The notes below the pieces were generated by a model. That model saw nothing but the letters and a program-made list of their open reading frames with translations, had not been told where the DNA came from and searched no databases. From Sarcomyxa edulis (taxonomy: Eukaryota > Basidiomycota > Agaricomycetes > Agaricales > Mycenaceae): a DNA stretch of 64,000 nucleotides. The translations under genes were made by a program, and so were the position numbers. The stretch spans positions 496,001 to 560,000 of the forward strand of contig QUOL01000017.1 of the NCBI GenBank assembly GCA_009761415.1, in the 5' to 3' direction. Positions within the stretch are counted from its first letter, which is position 1. The number at the start of each line of letters is the position of its first letter. Positions 23,626 to 34,954 of this stretch are shown here, piece after piece.

Positions 23626-26600
23626 CTACACATTCTTGAGCCCCATCCGCACTTTTTTGTTTGGTTGCACTCGCGGAGCAATCGCAGGAGCTCGACGCTT
23701 TTTTGGAGCTTTCTGGGGATTGAGAGGCTCTGTTGCTAAAGCAGGAAGACGAAGAAGAGAGGATGCAGGTGGTGCCAAAGCAAACGGGGACTGTAGTCTC
23801 AAGCCTGACGAGGAAGCCTGAGGCAAAGAGGACGATATGAAAGAAGTAGCAAGAGGAGACGTAGGTGGTGATCCAAGAGAAGAAGATGCAGGTAAGATGC
23901 ACATTTCATGGGCCAGTTGAGCGTCAGAGAGCCTGCTCAAAGGTCGCGAAGGGGCCGCAGATGGACTTGAAGACGCTGGAAGCTGTAAGATTTGGTAAAT
24001 AGACAAGATATAGTGATGTCCAGGTTCGACTCACTGAGGATAATGATGCTTCCCCCATGATGTGGAGAGCTTTAGCTTTACGAAGGGCTTTAACTTTGTT
24101 TTGTAACCTGTTCATACCGAGGACATTGGCACCGTCCTGCCTCATTGCCTCGAGCTCTGCCATAACATGTTCCGGGGAAATGCTCCGTGACTTCGACTCG
24201 GACTCAATCCACTCTGGAATCTCACGGAAACGCTCCCAACATTTCTTGGCCTATGGGTGGAAGAATTTGAGGACAAGAGCTCCGAAAACGAGAGATATCA
24301 ACATACCTGGGTACCCTTTCGCCACTGGAAACTGAAGTGCTGTTCGACCAATCGTAGAGGGGGCTTCAGACCGGTTTCGTGACCCGCGGCATTAACAGCT
24401 GCTTCACCAACATTGTAGCAAGTCCAGAGACCTTCGATACTATACTGGTCTAATGTCAGCCTTGGCTGATACACCTGCCAGAGCAGTTCCGGACGTTTGA
24501 TCAACTTGAACACGTCCGCCCATTGAACGGATCGTTGTCCGAGGATCGGAGGCCAGAGGAGCTGAGCGTCGTCTACAAGGTCTTTATGAGATATACGTAC
24601 TGGTAGAAGCAGACAATGCACTTGCCTTTCTTTGAGAATGCCTGTACAGGTGGAAGGACGAGATCGACGGGTGTTTGAATCCGTGGTGCATCGGGAGCAC
24701 TAGGAGAAGGACAAATATACCCACGAGGCTCACCCTCTGCTGTCAGATAGACCCCGGTATCCTGCAATTCTCGTGTTACTTGGTCAACTGGTCCAGGAGA
24801 CGTATAAGTTTGCGCTGCCAGTGGCTCCGGCATTATTGCAAGAGGGGTAATTGGGGCATGGGCATTGCCAGCTAATAAAAGGATTAGACAGCGTCTATAT
24901 AGGTACCTTTGAAAGGGACTCACCTGATCGAGCATACTGCTCTTGAGAATAGCCCTGAGTAGGGGATAACACAGATGTTCGGCGCTGAATAAGGTCCGTC
25001 AAGTGTCGGAGCTGTGTAGATTGGGCTGCGAGAAGAACCCGCTGTTCTTCGAAGGCAATCCGAATTGTATCATTTGCGATACGTTGAAGATCGATGGGAC
25101 TCCCAGCATTGGCCTGCAATACAGAGAGCTCACTCGGAAATGTGTTGGTCATCCAAGCCCGAACGTCCGCGTTCTGGAATGCAGGGAGACGAAAGAGAGC
25201 GGATTCAGGACGACGTTGAAAAAGTGCTGCACCGCACTATAAGGATGCGAAGATGAGAATACATATCAAACCATCGTATAGAGTGAAACGTACTTGAAAG
25301 AAGTACGGGCGGAGACTAACGATCATTTGCCAATAATTTGACGCGCCCGTCAGATTCTTCTTTCCTATACAGTCACGAGTCAAAGACCATTTATAGACCG
25401 TTCAAATACACCAATTACCTTCAATTTTTTCAAGGATTTCCTCGGCCATAGGACACATCATCAGAAGAAATGCAGCTGGAACGTGAACCAGCCTCCAAAC
25501 GGGATTATATTCCTCTGTTGCTTTGTACCCGTGCGCACCAAGGATTGCCTGCATGTTTGTGAGCTGATGGAGTCGAACAATAAGATACATACTCACGGTC
25601 TTTGCCAAGGCTGGGGCATATGTGTCAACATACGTACCACGGGACCAGCCTAGCTTTGAAGTCTGTTCGCTAGCCACACTACAGAGATTGCCATGAGATA
25701 CATCATAAAAATGAGCAAGACAAGCAAACAATATACCCAAGTTGTTCTTGCTTGTATCCGAGTTGACGACGAGCCATGTGGACCTTGATTTTGGATTCAA
25801 AGCCCGACCTCTTGTACGCATTCACATAGAGATTATATAGATTTGATTCATTGTACGGAATGAGAGGTGACTTTCCAAACAAAAGCCGGATCTAGGTAGA
25901 ATGGTTAGATTAACAGTTATAGATGGATATGTATGTGCTCACCCTTCGCCAGCTCTTGTTCACAGACCAATCGATGTCCATCTTTTCTGTAAGGCCATAG
26001 TGGTCATGAACATACGAGTTATAGAATGCAAGGGCACCAAGAGGGCATAGTTCCGGATTGAGATGCGCGATGAACGTCGTGTACACTGGATTGACAGTCT
26101 ATAAATCATATGTCAACTTTACAGTGATGGTAGTGATAGATATATATTTATTACCGTTTTCATTCCCCGTCTTCCTGCCTTTTCTTCGCCTTGGAGTCCG
26201 AGTACAGAATATACCGCGGTATGGCCGTTCGGATGGAGCCATGTGTACGGTTGTGTTTCGCAGAGCTTCAATGCTCGGAAATCGTCTCCTCGGTTACCAC
26301 TCGCGTTCTGGCAAACCCACGCAAGGTGGCCATTAATGACCATGCGCACTGGGTAGTGTAGTTTGAGATCAAATTCAAACGAACAAGTAAGACATTGACG
26401 TACGTTGTGGATGTTCTAGAAAAGCGAGCCCTATCAACTCGAGCTGTTTGTCTGTTACTTGAGCAAGAAAAGTGTTTGCGACAATATCGGGGGCATCTTC
26501 GTTCGGTATGAGCCCACTGAGATGTGTCAGTGTGCATAAGCTTGAAGCAGGAATATTCTAGTACCTTCGCTCGCGTTCAAGTGCTTCATCCATGCGATTC

Positions 26601-27864
26601 TTGATAGCATCGTAAACGTGGACCGTAGTAGCGGGCCGTCTTGTTGCCAAGGTGGTATCCGCCGCCTCTTGCACTTTCCGAACGCGAAGTACACCGAAGA
26701 AAAGCTTCTTGAGCTGGGACTTCAAGCCAATATATTGAGTATAACATATATAATTGGTTGACCCGTTCACAATGCACGTACCGCACTTATGAAAGTTCCC
26801 GGACGGTCCTCACCTCTTCGGTTCATCTTTGGACGTTCCGCGGACCACTTTATGAATAGCAGAAGGGCATGAACATCCACGATGCGATCCCGGACCTTCT
26901 TTTCAGCAAGGTGAATATCAAGGAATTTCTGTCGAGCGATTATCAGCAAGATATATATAACACAGAAGGAAAACAGGGCTTACATCCCATGATTTGACTA
27001 CAGATTTCTGGGTACGAAGCCCACCGATACGACGGTTGGTTTCTGAGCGTTGAGCAGCACCAACACGCGTTCCCGCTTGGTACTTGACAAAATCATCTAG
27101 TAGATCGAAGCAAGTTCAGCGGATTCGGCGCCAGTAGGAGCCGAGAATGCCTTACCGTCATCGTCAAGATCCAAGCCCTCACCATCATCTTCATCCGCAT
27201 CGCCGAGAGGGTCATCGAGGTATTGCAGGAGCTCTTCAGCAGCATCGTCTCCAGGGTTGAAGCGTGAGATCAAGGCGTTTTCGTCGTCGTCCAGATCGAC
27301 TTCTTCGGCCTGAACATGCTGCTGGGAATCCACATTCAAGGGAGGTACGAATGCAATGAAGTTAGATGGAGGCGGGCTGGAACGCGGAGAATTGGGTACA
27401 GAGTCTGAGCCGGGTGATAGCTGGCGTCGTGATTTCCTCGGTGGTCGGGATCGTATGGGAAGTTGATGGGAAGAGTCTGGATACCTAGATAGAAGCCCGC
27501 CGGGTTCAGGAGGGAAAGGAGACTTGTGGTGGAATATCTACGCACCAATGCAACAACACACTATGGCGTAGCTCGGCTAGATTAGCCTTTTTCGAGAAAG
27601 GGACACCGTGCTCATTACATGTGGCTCGAAGGGGCTCTTTAGTACGGATTGTCTCGCTATCGTCAAGAATCACTGATGAGATCCAAACCATGGATAGATT
27701 GAACGGTTATACACGCACAGATACTCGCTGAATGCCACTTCGGAGACGACATTGCCGTCGGCGTCCTTTTCTGGAGAGATTGATCCGGGAGCCGGGGCTT
27801 CTGAAAGGTTCAAGAGTGCGGGGTCGATTATGCTGTCGCTGATGGGTTGACGAGGAGAAGACAT
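23626..27864 (-). CDS. Crypton-type tyrosine recombinase (NDC10-like, with GCR1_C-like tail)
   Basis: Large protein read over roughly 15 exons from MSSPRQPISD (27864) to a stop at 23626. The N-terminal part is acidic (about 27300-27100). Next come IGGLRTQKSVVKSWD and a helical region (RVRKVQEA, RRPATTVHV). The tyrosine recombinase core keeps the catalytic set: Arg in ASGNRGDDFRALKL, His-x-x-Arg in KVHMARRQLGYKQ, then KLGWSRGTYVDTYAP with the likely nucleophile Tyr. ILGAHGYKATEEY follows. Towards the C-terminus, FSFQWRKGTQAKKCWERF resembles the GCR1_C DNA-binding domain, before a Ser/Pro/Lys-rich tail ending VRMGLKNV. Cryptons are fungal DNA transposons with exactly this domain pair; yeast Ndc10 is a relative. 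Whether this copy is mobile or domesticated is open. No inverted repeats are expected or seen. Confidence 0.8.
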
Positions 27865-27991
27865 TAAGATATTAAGGTAGTGTATATTATATGAGAGAGG
27901 TATCGCGGGGGGCCGAGAAGTAGTACAGCAAAAAATTACAGGTAGGGAGAGGGCATCCTTCCAAATACGGACGCCAACCTGGCGCCCAACC

Positions 27992-28054
27992 GGGTCACCG
28001 AGTTCGGTGACCCACCGCCTTCCCAATGCGGGCGGTCACCCAAAGTCGGTGACC
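27992..28054. repeat. Cluster of GGTCACC/GGTGACC hairpins
   Basis: A perfect 9-bp hairpin GGGTCACCG-AGTT-CGGTGACCC lies at 27992-28013. A second one, GGTCACC/GGTGACC, lies at 28034-28054. CCGCC...GGCGG between them can also pair. The same heptamers recur in the GC-rich tail of the LINE remnant at 19860-20020, so this may be a fragment of a related LINE 3' region beside the recombinase start. Confidence 0.7.
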
Positions 28055-28090
28055 TGTCACTTCGAGACTCCACTGGGGTCTCCACGTTCT

Positions 28091-28671
28091 CCGTTGGTCT
28101 TTTTCTTTTTTCTTGTTCCTTGTTTCTCGCTCCTTTCTCTAAATTTTGTTAACTACGCGTACTACACAAGTACGCCGCACGGCCTTTCTACCTAGTCTAA
28201 TATAGCTACGATACCTGTATACTATTCCCATCCATACCTACCTACGAGCACCCCACCCTAGTGTACATCCGGCGCTGCCCGTCCAGTTGTAGTCATACAC
28301 CTGGCGGCCGGCGTTGGAACCGCGTCTTCGGCCCTTACGGTTGCCGTGTTGCGGGATACAAATGCTGAAATCATCATCATCATCATCATCTGGAACCTTA
28401 GTATGTCCCGCACTGAGATGTACTACCAACAAAGGCAGGTTACCGATTTTGGCCCACACGAATCGCTCGCCAGATAAAAGAACTCGGTGGATTGCAGAAC
28501 AGCGCATGGTTCGTGCGGAATAGTCGGAGTGCGTGTCGTCAATATACATATCCTCTCGAACTCCTGGTGGACTCAAATAGTCCTACATTACTCCAGTTCT
28601 AGGACTATATACGTTGTATCTGATTTTGAGTTCGAGTATGGTGAGTCTTTGATCGCGAGCCGTAATTGTTC
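28091..28671. other. Intergenic with ATC microsatellite
   Basis: No supported gene. An (ATC)n run lies at 28371-28390. A minus-strand frame over this part contains an Asp run from the microsatellite and shows no domain. Confidence 0.45.
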
Positions 28672-28759
28672 TCGCAGGATTTACACCTCGCCATCGTCAT
28701 GCATTCATGCATGGCAACTTCATCAGCGATTTTCGCCGTGACCCAGGCGTTGGTTCCCC
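28672..28759 (+). pseudogene. Fragment of an F-box gene
   Basis: About 90 bp align closely to the intact F-box gene at about 37911-37989: the shared blocks are TCGCAGGA(T/C)TTAC, CCATCGTCATGCA and GCCGTGACCCAGGCGTTGG. The middle part differs by an insertion. Only this internal piece is present, and it is joined directly to the decayed KRE6-like copy that follows. Confidence 0.75.
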
Positions 28760-29714
28760 CGCCCACGGCCATGGACCCCAGCGCTGCAAGGCCATCCTCG
28801 ACACATCCCGATCCCGATCCCGAATACATTCATATTGCGAAACCAAGACCGAGACCTCAAGGCCTCATCGTTCGCGTTAGCGTTCAGGATCTAAGACCCC
28901 GTCGTTAGCGTTCGCATTTAGGATCCAAGACCCCATCGGTCACATTCGCGTTCGCGTTCAGGATCCAAAGGGCCAGGGATAGCACGATCGACGTCGCTGA
29001 TAACTGGTTAACTGGTACTTACTAGTACAGATCCTTCCACTGGTACTAGTACAGATCTTTCCACTGGCACTGGCACTGACAGCTCCGACTAGTCACGGTG
29101 GTCGTCTGAGAGTCAGACAAACTCAAACACATACACAAACTCCCGACCATCACTGTCAGTGTCAGTGTCGGTCCGTCGGAGACTCGATTAGATAGTCAGA
29201 GTCCGCATACATCTACGCCCTCGCATTCGTGTTCGCATTCGCATTCGCATTCGTATTCATTCTCCCCAAGTTCCAATGCAAAAGCAGTCTTAGTCTACGT
29301 ACGCACCCCAATCCCAGACCGTGACCGTGACGCTCCTTCCGACACCGAGGGCCAGACTAGTAGTGACGCCCATGCCCATTCCCCTCGCCCGTCCCATGAG
29401 CCATTCCAACCCCCCTCGATCTCTATATCTATCTCTATCCCTTCTTCACCGTCCCCAACCCAACCCCTACCTCCTCGAATGCAGCAACACAAGGACAAGT
29501 CGTCCCACTCATCCCTACCCCTACCCCTACCTCGACGAGTACGCACGTCATCCATCGACACGGACACGGACACGAACACGGACCTCCCGTAAAAACAAAC
29601 TCCGCACCCAATTACTGTAATATCAATATTGCATTGCAAGCATCGATATCCACTTCAACTTCAGACGGATCGCATATGCATCGGGGGAATATTAATCCCG
29701 GACTCTATCACTAT

Positions 29715-29760
29715 CAACCGCAACCGCAACCGCAACCGCAACCGCAACCGCAACCGCAAC
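29715..29760. repeat. CAACCG hexamer array
   Basis: Seven full copies and one partial copy of CAACCG, inside the KRE6-like pseudogene. The intact paralogue has only about three related units at 32187-32205, so the array is an expansion. Confidence 0.9.
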
Positions 29761-30235
29761 ACCTACACCCACACCCACACCCTTATCCTTATCCTTACAC
29801 CCCATCCCCCCATCATCATCTGAACAACGTGAACGCGAACACGCATCAGCATCAGTATCAGCATCGATGGTTTTATGTCGGCGATGATGACGGAGGACCG
29901 CTCCCCTCCCCCTTCCTCTCAGACACAATCAAAATCAAAATCGACATTCAACTTCTTTTTCGTCGGTTTCGGGCGAGCGAGCGAGCGAGCGATTCATTTC
30001 TCTATCTTTTGACTCTGACTCCGAGTACTATCTTCTGACTCCGAGTACCGTTACGCCGCTGGATCTGGAGGAGTCACTGGAGCTGGAAGAGGCGTACGAT
30101 CCAGGAAGGACAAGATGGTGATGGTGATGACATCGAAGGAGAGCCTCATGATGGATTTAGACTTGGACTTGAATTTGGATTTGGATTGCTATGCATTAAC
30201 GATAAAGAAGACGTGAACGATATCTTCACATGGAG

Positions 30236-30473
30236 GACTCACCAACCTCGGGACGTCACTAATCTCGGGACGTCACTAATCTCGGGACGTCACTAATCTC
30301 GGGACGTCACTAATCTCGGGACGTACTCACCAATTTCGGGACGCTGGTACTCATCAACCTCGGGACGTTGGTACTCATCAATCTCGGAACGCTGGTACTC
30401 ACGAATCTCGGGACGTTGGTACTCACTAATCTCGGAACGTTGGTACTCACTAATCTCGGAACGTTGGTCCTCA
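30236..30473. repeat. 17-bp and 24-bp tandem array from a membrane-helix exon
   Basis: The left part holds about five units of CACTAATCTCGGGACGT (17 bp). The right part holds about six units of 24 bp built on ACTCAC(C/T)AATCTCGGGACG plus TTGGT. The intact paralogue has one such unit at about 32540-32565. The 24-bp units keep frame and would repeat the residues LTNLGTLV just before the membrane helix. Confidence 0.88.
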
Positions 30474-30935
30474 TCGTCGCAGGTCTCCTAGGGATCTTCG
30501 TCGCGTATCCTGTTGTCACGGTGATATTGTCTCGTGGTTTTGTGCGGAATAAGCTTATTGTGGGTAATCCGAGGATCGACTCTTCTGGACAGGCTTAGGC
30601 TATAGCTACTGACAGCGGTCAGGCTATTGATCGTGACACTGGCAGTACTGGTGAGATCTTCTTGAACGCTCGAAGTCGAAGTCGCGTTGTCGTTGAGTGG
30701 ATTTTTTTTCCTATCGTTTGGTTTGGTTTGTTTGTTGGCCGACTATATTTATGTTTATGTTTGGGTTGTCGGGAAACAGTGGTAGAGGAAGCTATTAATG
30801 CCCGTCTGCATAGACCTAGAGATCCTTCGATGACGATAACGAAGAATACGATGAATACGATGAATACTAGTTGATATTCTCCGACGAGTTCGAACCTGCG
30901 GGATTTCTCGTTGATCATCGATCAAGACTGATCTC

Positions 30936-31696
30936 AGAAGTGCGTTCCTATGTACACTCCTGTAAGTTCGATCCTACACTCTCGTCTCAAACTTACATCC
31001 TGACAGAAACGACTCTGTTCGACCAGATAATTTTGTTGATGATGTACAAAATAGGCCTAGGTGAGCGGATCCGGAGCTCATGCAAGATAGCGATATTGAT
31101 ACACGACTGTGTCTTCTGCCAAAGGAATCAACCGCTTGGCATTCACACTTCCAAAGATAGCCTCACCTTTCGTCCGTCCCCGAGAAATCTGCGCTTCGAT
31201 CGATCTCAAACATGCTTACTACTATCCTACGCACCGAGTCTGTGTGTGCGTTTGCCTTGAACTTTTTGTCTGACTCACCTTTCCTGTCGCCTGTGACTGG
31301 CTTGTGTACATAGCTTAACCACTTCCACTTCCACAGAAGCCTGTCAATGAAGATAAGAGATCCGGAAATTCAGATTCTGCCTCGACAACACAACGTGAAG
31401 CAAAGCAAAGCCTTTCTTTGCCAACGGCCACTGCACCCGTAGATCTCCATTGGATGGGCTGTGCTATCTCTATTCCGAATCTCTGATCTACTTAGCCTAG
31501 AATGGCCGGATGCGGCAGGATAACACCGAAGAGTCAAGAGCGCCCTATAGACGCGTCTCGTCACGCTGCGTTATATTGGTTACGAAAAGCCTCACGGTAT
31601 CCTATGCGGATACGGGCACCATTGACCGGTCTCAGGCTCGTTCTTCTCTTCAACCACACACACATCTTTTCTTTTCTTTCTTTCCTGCCTGGCGCG
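30936..31696. other. Intergenic
   Basis: Spacer between the pseudogene and the intact KRE6-like paralogue. No coding exon is supported; its right end must contain the paralogue's promoter and leader. Confidence 0.45.
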
Positions 31697-33662
31697 ATGT
31701 CCTCACCGCCCATGGACGCCAGCGCTGCAAGGTCATCGTGGAGCATTCAAGATCCCAAATATGTTGCGAAGCCAAGACCTCAGCGTTCAGGATCTAACGG
31801 GATAGCGCGGTCGCTCGTAACTGATCCTTCCAGCTCCGACTCGTCTGAGACAAACACAAACTCCCGACTGTCAGTGTCAGAGCCATCTACTCGATCAGAC
31901 AGTCCGCCTACATCTACGCTCTCGCATCCACACGCCTCCAGTTCCAATGCAGTCTACGCACCGCAATCCACGCCGTTCCTTATCTCAGACACTCCTCACG
32001 ACTATCAGACTAGTCATGTCCAGTTTCCTCGCCCGTCCCAGCCATCGCAGCCCCCTTCCATTCCTTCTTCACCGTCCCCACTCAACCCTACCTCCTCGAG
32101 TGCCCAAGTTATCCCACGAACTCGTAAAAGCCCGCACCCAAGCATCCACTTCAGACGGATAGCATCGGAAGAATCACGGACCCTATCAACCGCAACCGCA
32201 ACACCCTTATCATCCAATTACCCATCATCTGAACGCGCGTCGATGGTTTTATACCATGTCGCCGATGACATTGACGACGGAGGACCGCTCCGGCCTCCAG
32301 CCTTCCCCTCAGATAGCAGTAATCGAAATTCTTTTTCGTCCGTTTCCGGAGACTCCTTCATTTCTCTATCTTCAGACTCCAAGTACCCCGCTGGAGGAGT
32401 GACGGGACGCGGAGGAGTCGTTCCTTATGCGTACGATCCAGGACAAGATACCGATGACTTAGAAGGAGAGGACGATGGATTTGGACTGCTACACGATAAA
32501 GACCGTGACGTCAACAACATCTTCACCTGGAGAGGCCTCACCAATCTCGGGACATTGGTACTCATCGTCGCGGGGCTCCTAGGTATATTCGTCGCGTATC
32601 CTGTGGTGATATTCTCCCGTGGATTTTCGCGTAATAAGCTTATTGTGGATAACCCGAGAATCAATTCTTCTGGTCAGGTTACTGATATCTTCTTGGAAGC
32701 TAGAAGCCAGTCACCATTGTAGTTGAGTGGATTTTTTTCTATCGTTCGTTTCGTTGGTTTGTTGGCTTCCTATATTTATATTTATGTTTGGGTGGTCGGG
32801 GAACAGTGTGAGACGAGAAGCTATCGACTCAGCGACACCACAGTCTGCATGGACTTGGAGATCCTTCGATGACGACGACGGCGGAGAATATGAGTTGATA
32901 TTCTCCGACGAGTTCGAACTCGATGGAAGGACGTTCTATCCTGGTATGTATGTACCCTTCGCCTTCGCTCTCAGGCTTCCCTGTGGGAAAGTCTTTTTCA
33001 TGTCATACTGTTTCGTTCGTAGGAGATGATGATACATGGGAATCAACTCAAGAACATTTTGATGGTCAACAACAACTCACGACGCGAGCTGGGAATCTCG
33101 AGTTCCCTCTATGCTCAAAGAATGCCACTCATTTTCGTTTGGACCTTCGATCTACTGCGACGATCGCGCTGTTTGATGACAGTTCAATAGCATCATGCGC
33201 GGCCGCGGGGCCAGTTTACGTGCACGTCGGGATGTCACTTCCACAACGTTCAAACCATGTTCGTGTTGTCGTTTTTTTTGTTTGTTTCTTAATTCTCTCA
33301 TACTCTGTGTGTTATTTGTTATAGGTAGTAGCGATAGTCGGAGACCTCTCTCCTTCCAATGTCCTTACTCTAAATTTCGAGCTCTCAGGTATAGGTATGT
33401 CATGTTATCTCGGTGACTCTTTCTAGATTTCTAATGCTAATGACGTTGAAATTAAAGCAACTGTCCACATTGACTCTATACGCCTGTATCAGCATCAGCC
33501 CAAAAGTCCAAGTCGATTTGTAAATGCCAGTGGTTGCGATTCCAACGGTCGTCCAAAACTATATGTTCATACATCTGATCCTGATCCTGGTAAAGCCCCT
33601 TCATCATTCCTTTCCTTTCAGGAATATGCCCAGCGCTCATTTATGTCCACACAGCACCATAG
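31697..33662 (+). CDS. KRE6-like paralogue lacking the GH16 catalytic core
   Basis: Six exons (31697-32718, 32807-32943, 33023-33258, 33325-33394, 33458-33589, 33622-33662) join in phase and give 545 residues. It starts MSSPPMDASAARSS. A Ser/Pro-rich tail (about residues 1-280) leads to a membrane helix (LVLIVAGLLGIFVAYPVVI). The luminal part keeps the KRE6 entry motif YELIFSDEFELDGRTFYPGDD and a C-terminal strand IDSIRLYQ like KRE6 IDYVRVYQ, followed by NASGC. Between them only about 120 residues remain; the some 250 residues that carry EIDIFEAE in the full KRE6 gene at 8442-12427 are absent. Splice sites and frame are intact, so it may be made, but it should not be an active glycosidase. 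Confidence 0.82.
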
Positions 33663-34291
33663 ATACCATAAATACCACCATTCCTGATTCCTTATCTTCT
33701 CTAACAAGGACGTTGACTGACTGTAAGTGTGATGTTCACAAGTTCATGATGTTCGGGAGCTTTCTGACGTGCAGCCCAGCCATTGCCATTGATACTAACA
33801 CCTACAAAAACCTGTTTTAAACCTATCTTAACGGACTATTTCTCTGTAATTGGTCCGCATATCCATCTACGTACACGATCATGATCCCATTGCCTTCTTT
33901 ATTTCTCGTTATACCTCACCTGGATACATTTGGAGGGACTTTTCTGGTTTTGTTTTGTTTGGTCCTATCCCATCCCTCTCTTCTCGAAAAATCTGATTGC
34001 TCGGTTCCGATTTTACTGGAGGGTCCACGATAACCGTAACCACTGAAATTCCTGCTCGCTCACAGACACCAACAAGCAATCTTCGAAAGACTATCGACAC
34101 GATTCGTCTCCTGGCAGATCGATTTCCTGTAGCTTCATCTTGGAGGACCTATTACGTTCCGGAAAGTCGAGCAATGAAGCTCTCCGTCCAGGCTTCTCGT
34201 GGGCATGAGGCTATCCTTGCTCTTGTCCTTATCTTGAGTCGATATACTCACTCTTTGCAGGCACCACTGAATGCTATCACCTTACACTGCG
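33663..34291. other. Intergenic
   Basis: Spacer between the KRE6-like paralogue and the secreted protein gene. I see no supported exon or site. Confidence 0.45.
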
Positions 34292-34954
34292 ATGTTCAGC
34301 CTACTCCCATTGCTCTATTGTGTCGCTTTCGCCGTTCTGGTCTGTGCCGAGCTCCGAGAAGCCGTACACACCCATCTAACATACAATTTCACCCTTGCTG
34401 CCGTCAATACTACGCACAAAAACGCGAACAGAACCGGTTCTCCGCTTGTGCTCGGTCAGAATGGAGCGACGTCCGGTGCAGAGTTCGAGGTCACTTCGGT
34501 ATGTCTCTTGAGAGTCCCCCTCAAGTTTCGATTTGAATAATGTCTTGATCAGACCTACGCATCCTATCCATACGATGACTTCCCGTATCTCAACCTCAGA
34601 GACACATCCCTCAGAGCGTTCAGCTTAGCATCAGCCAAATGGTCAACGAATGCCACAGTCGTCATAAGTGGCGAACCGCTCGGATGGGTGACCAGCTCGC
34701 TCGGCGACGGCTCGCGTCATGCAGCCAAAGGATTCACAGCAGTCAGCTGTGAAGGAGAGAAGTACCCATTCCTCGCCTTCGAAGGCATGACGGATCTTTG
34801 GTACTTGTGTCCATTCGATGGGTATCGTGGCCAGACCAATGTGGTGTTCAATGTATCTGCCGATATCACTTCTTCCTCGTACTTGGGATTCGATCCAAGA
34901 AAGTGCTACCCTGTCAGACTAAATATCGTGCGGTCATGGTCGTGTCTGAGTTAG
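34292..34954 (+). CDS. Small secreted protein, unrecognised
   Basis: Two exons, 34292-34498 and 34553-34954, join in phase 0 and give 202 residues. The first about 20 residues (MFSLLPLLYCVAFAVLVCAE) form a clear signal peptide. The mature part is a beta-rich, Asn-glycosylation-rich sequence (NFTL, NTTH, NRTG, NATV, NVSA). Motifs include GQNGATSGAEFEV, PLGWVTSSLGDGS and LWYLCPFDGYRGQTNVVF, with a few Cys residues. Small secreted proteins of this look are common and expanded in basidiomycetes, but I cannot name a function. The last residues after RLNIV may instead be an intron, because a GTGCGG donor follows; the frame then could continue downstream. Confidence 0.7.

Larger units (their letters stand above)
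28766..30935 (+). pseudogene. Decayed KRE6-like copy with expanded short repeats
   Basis: Broken relative of the gene at 31697-33662. Shared landmarks in order: the start ATGGAC(C/G)CCAGCGCTGCAAGG at 28771, the polar tail, the block CTCATCGTCGC...GTCTCCTAGG with the membrane helix near 30468-30520, TCTCGTGGTTTTG(T/C)GCG with AATAAGCTTATTGTGG, and TTGATATTCTCCGACGAGTTCGA near 30871. The frame is disrupted many times. Almost every short internal repeat of the intact gene is lengthened here: CAACCG units at 29715-29760, GCATTC units near 29230, GCGAGCGA near 29980 and a 17/24-bp array at 30236-30473. It spans about 2.1 kb, against about 1.2 kb for the matching part of the intact copy. Confidence 0.8.

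Noticed and set aside
28371..28390. Short ATC array as a CRISPR-like or functional repeat
   Set aside because: Simple trinucleotide microsatellite; no spacers, and this is a fungal nuclear sequence.
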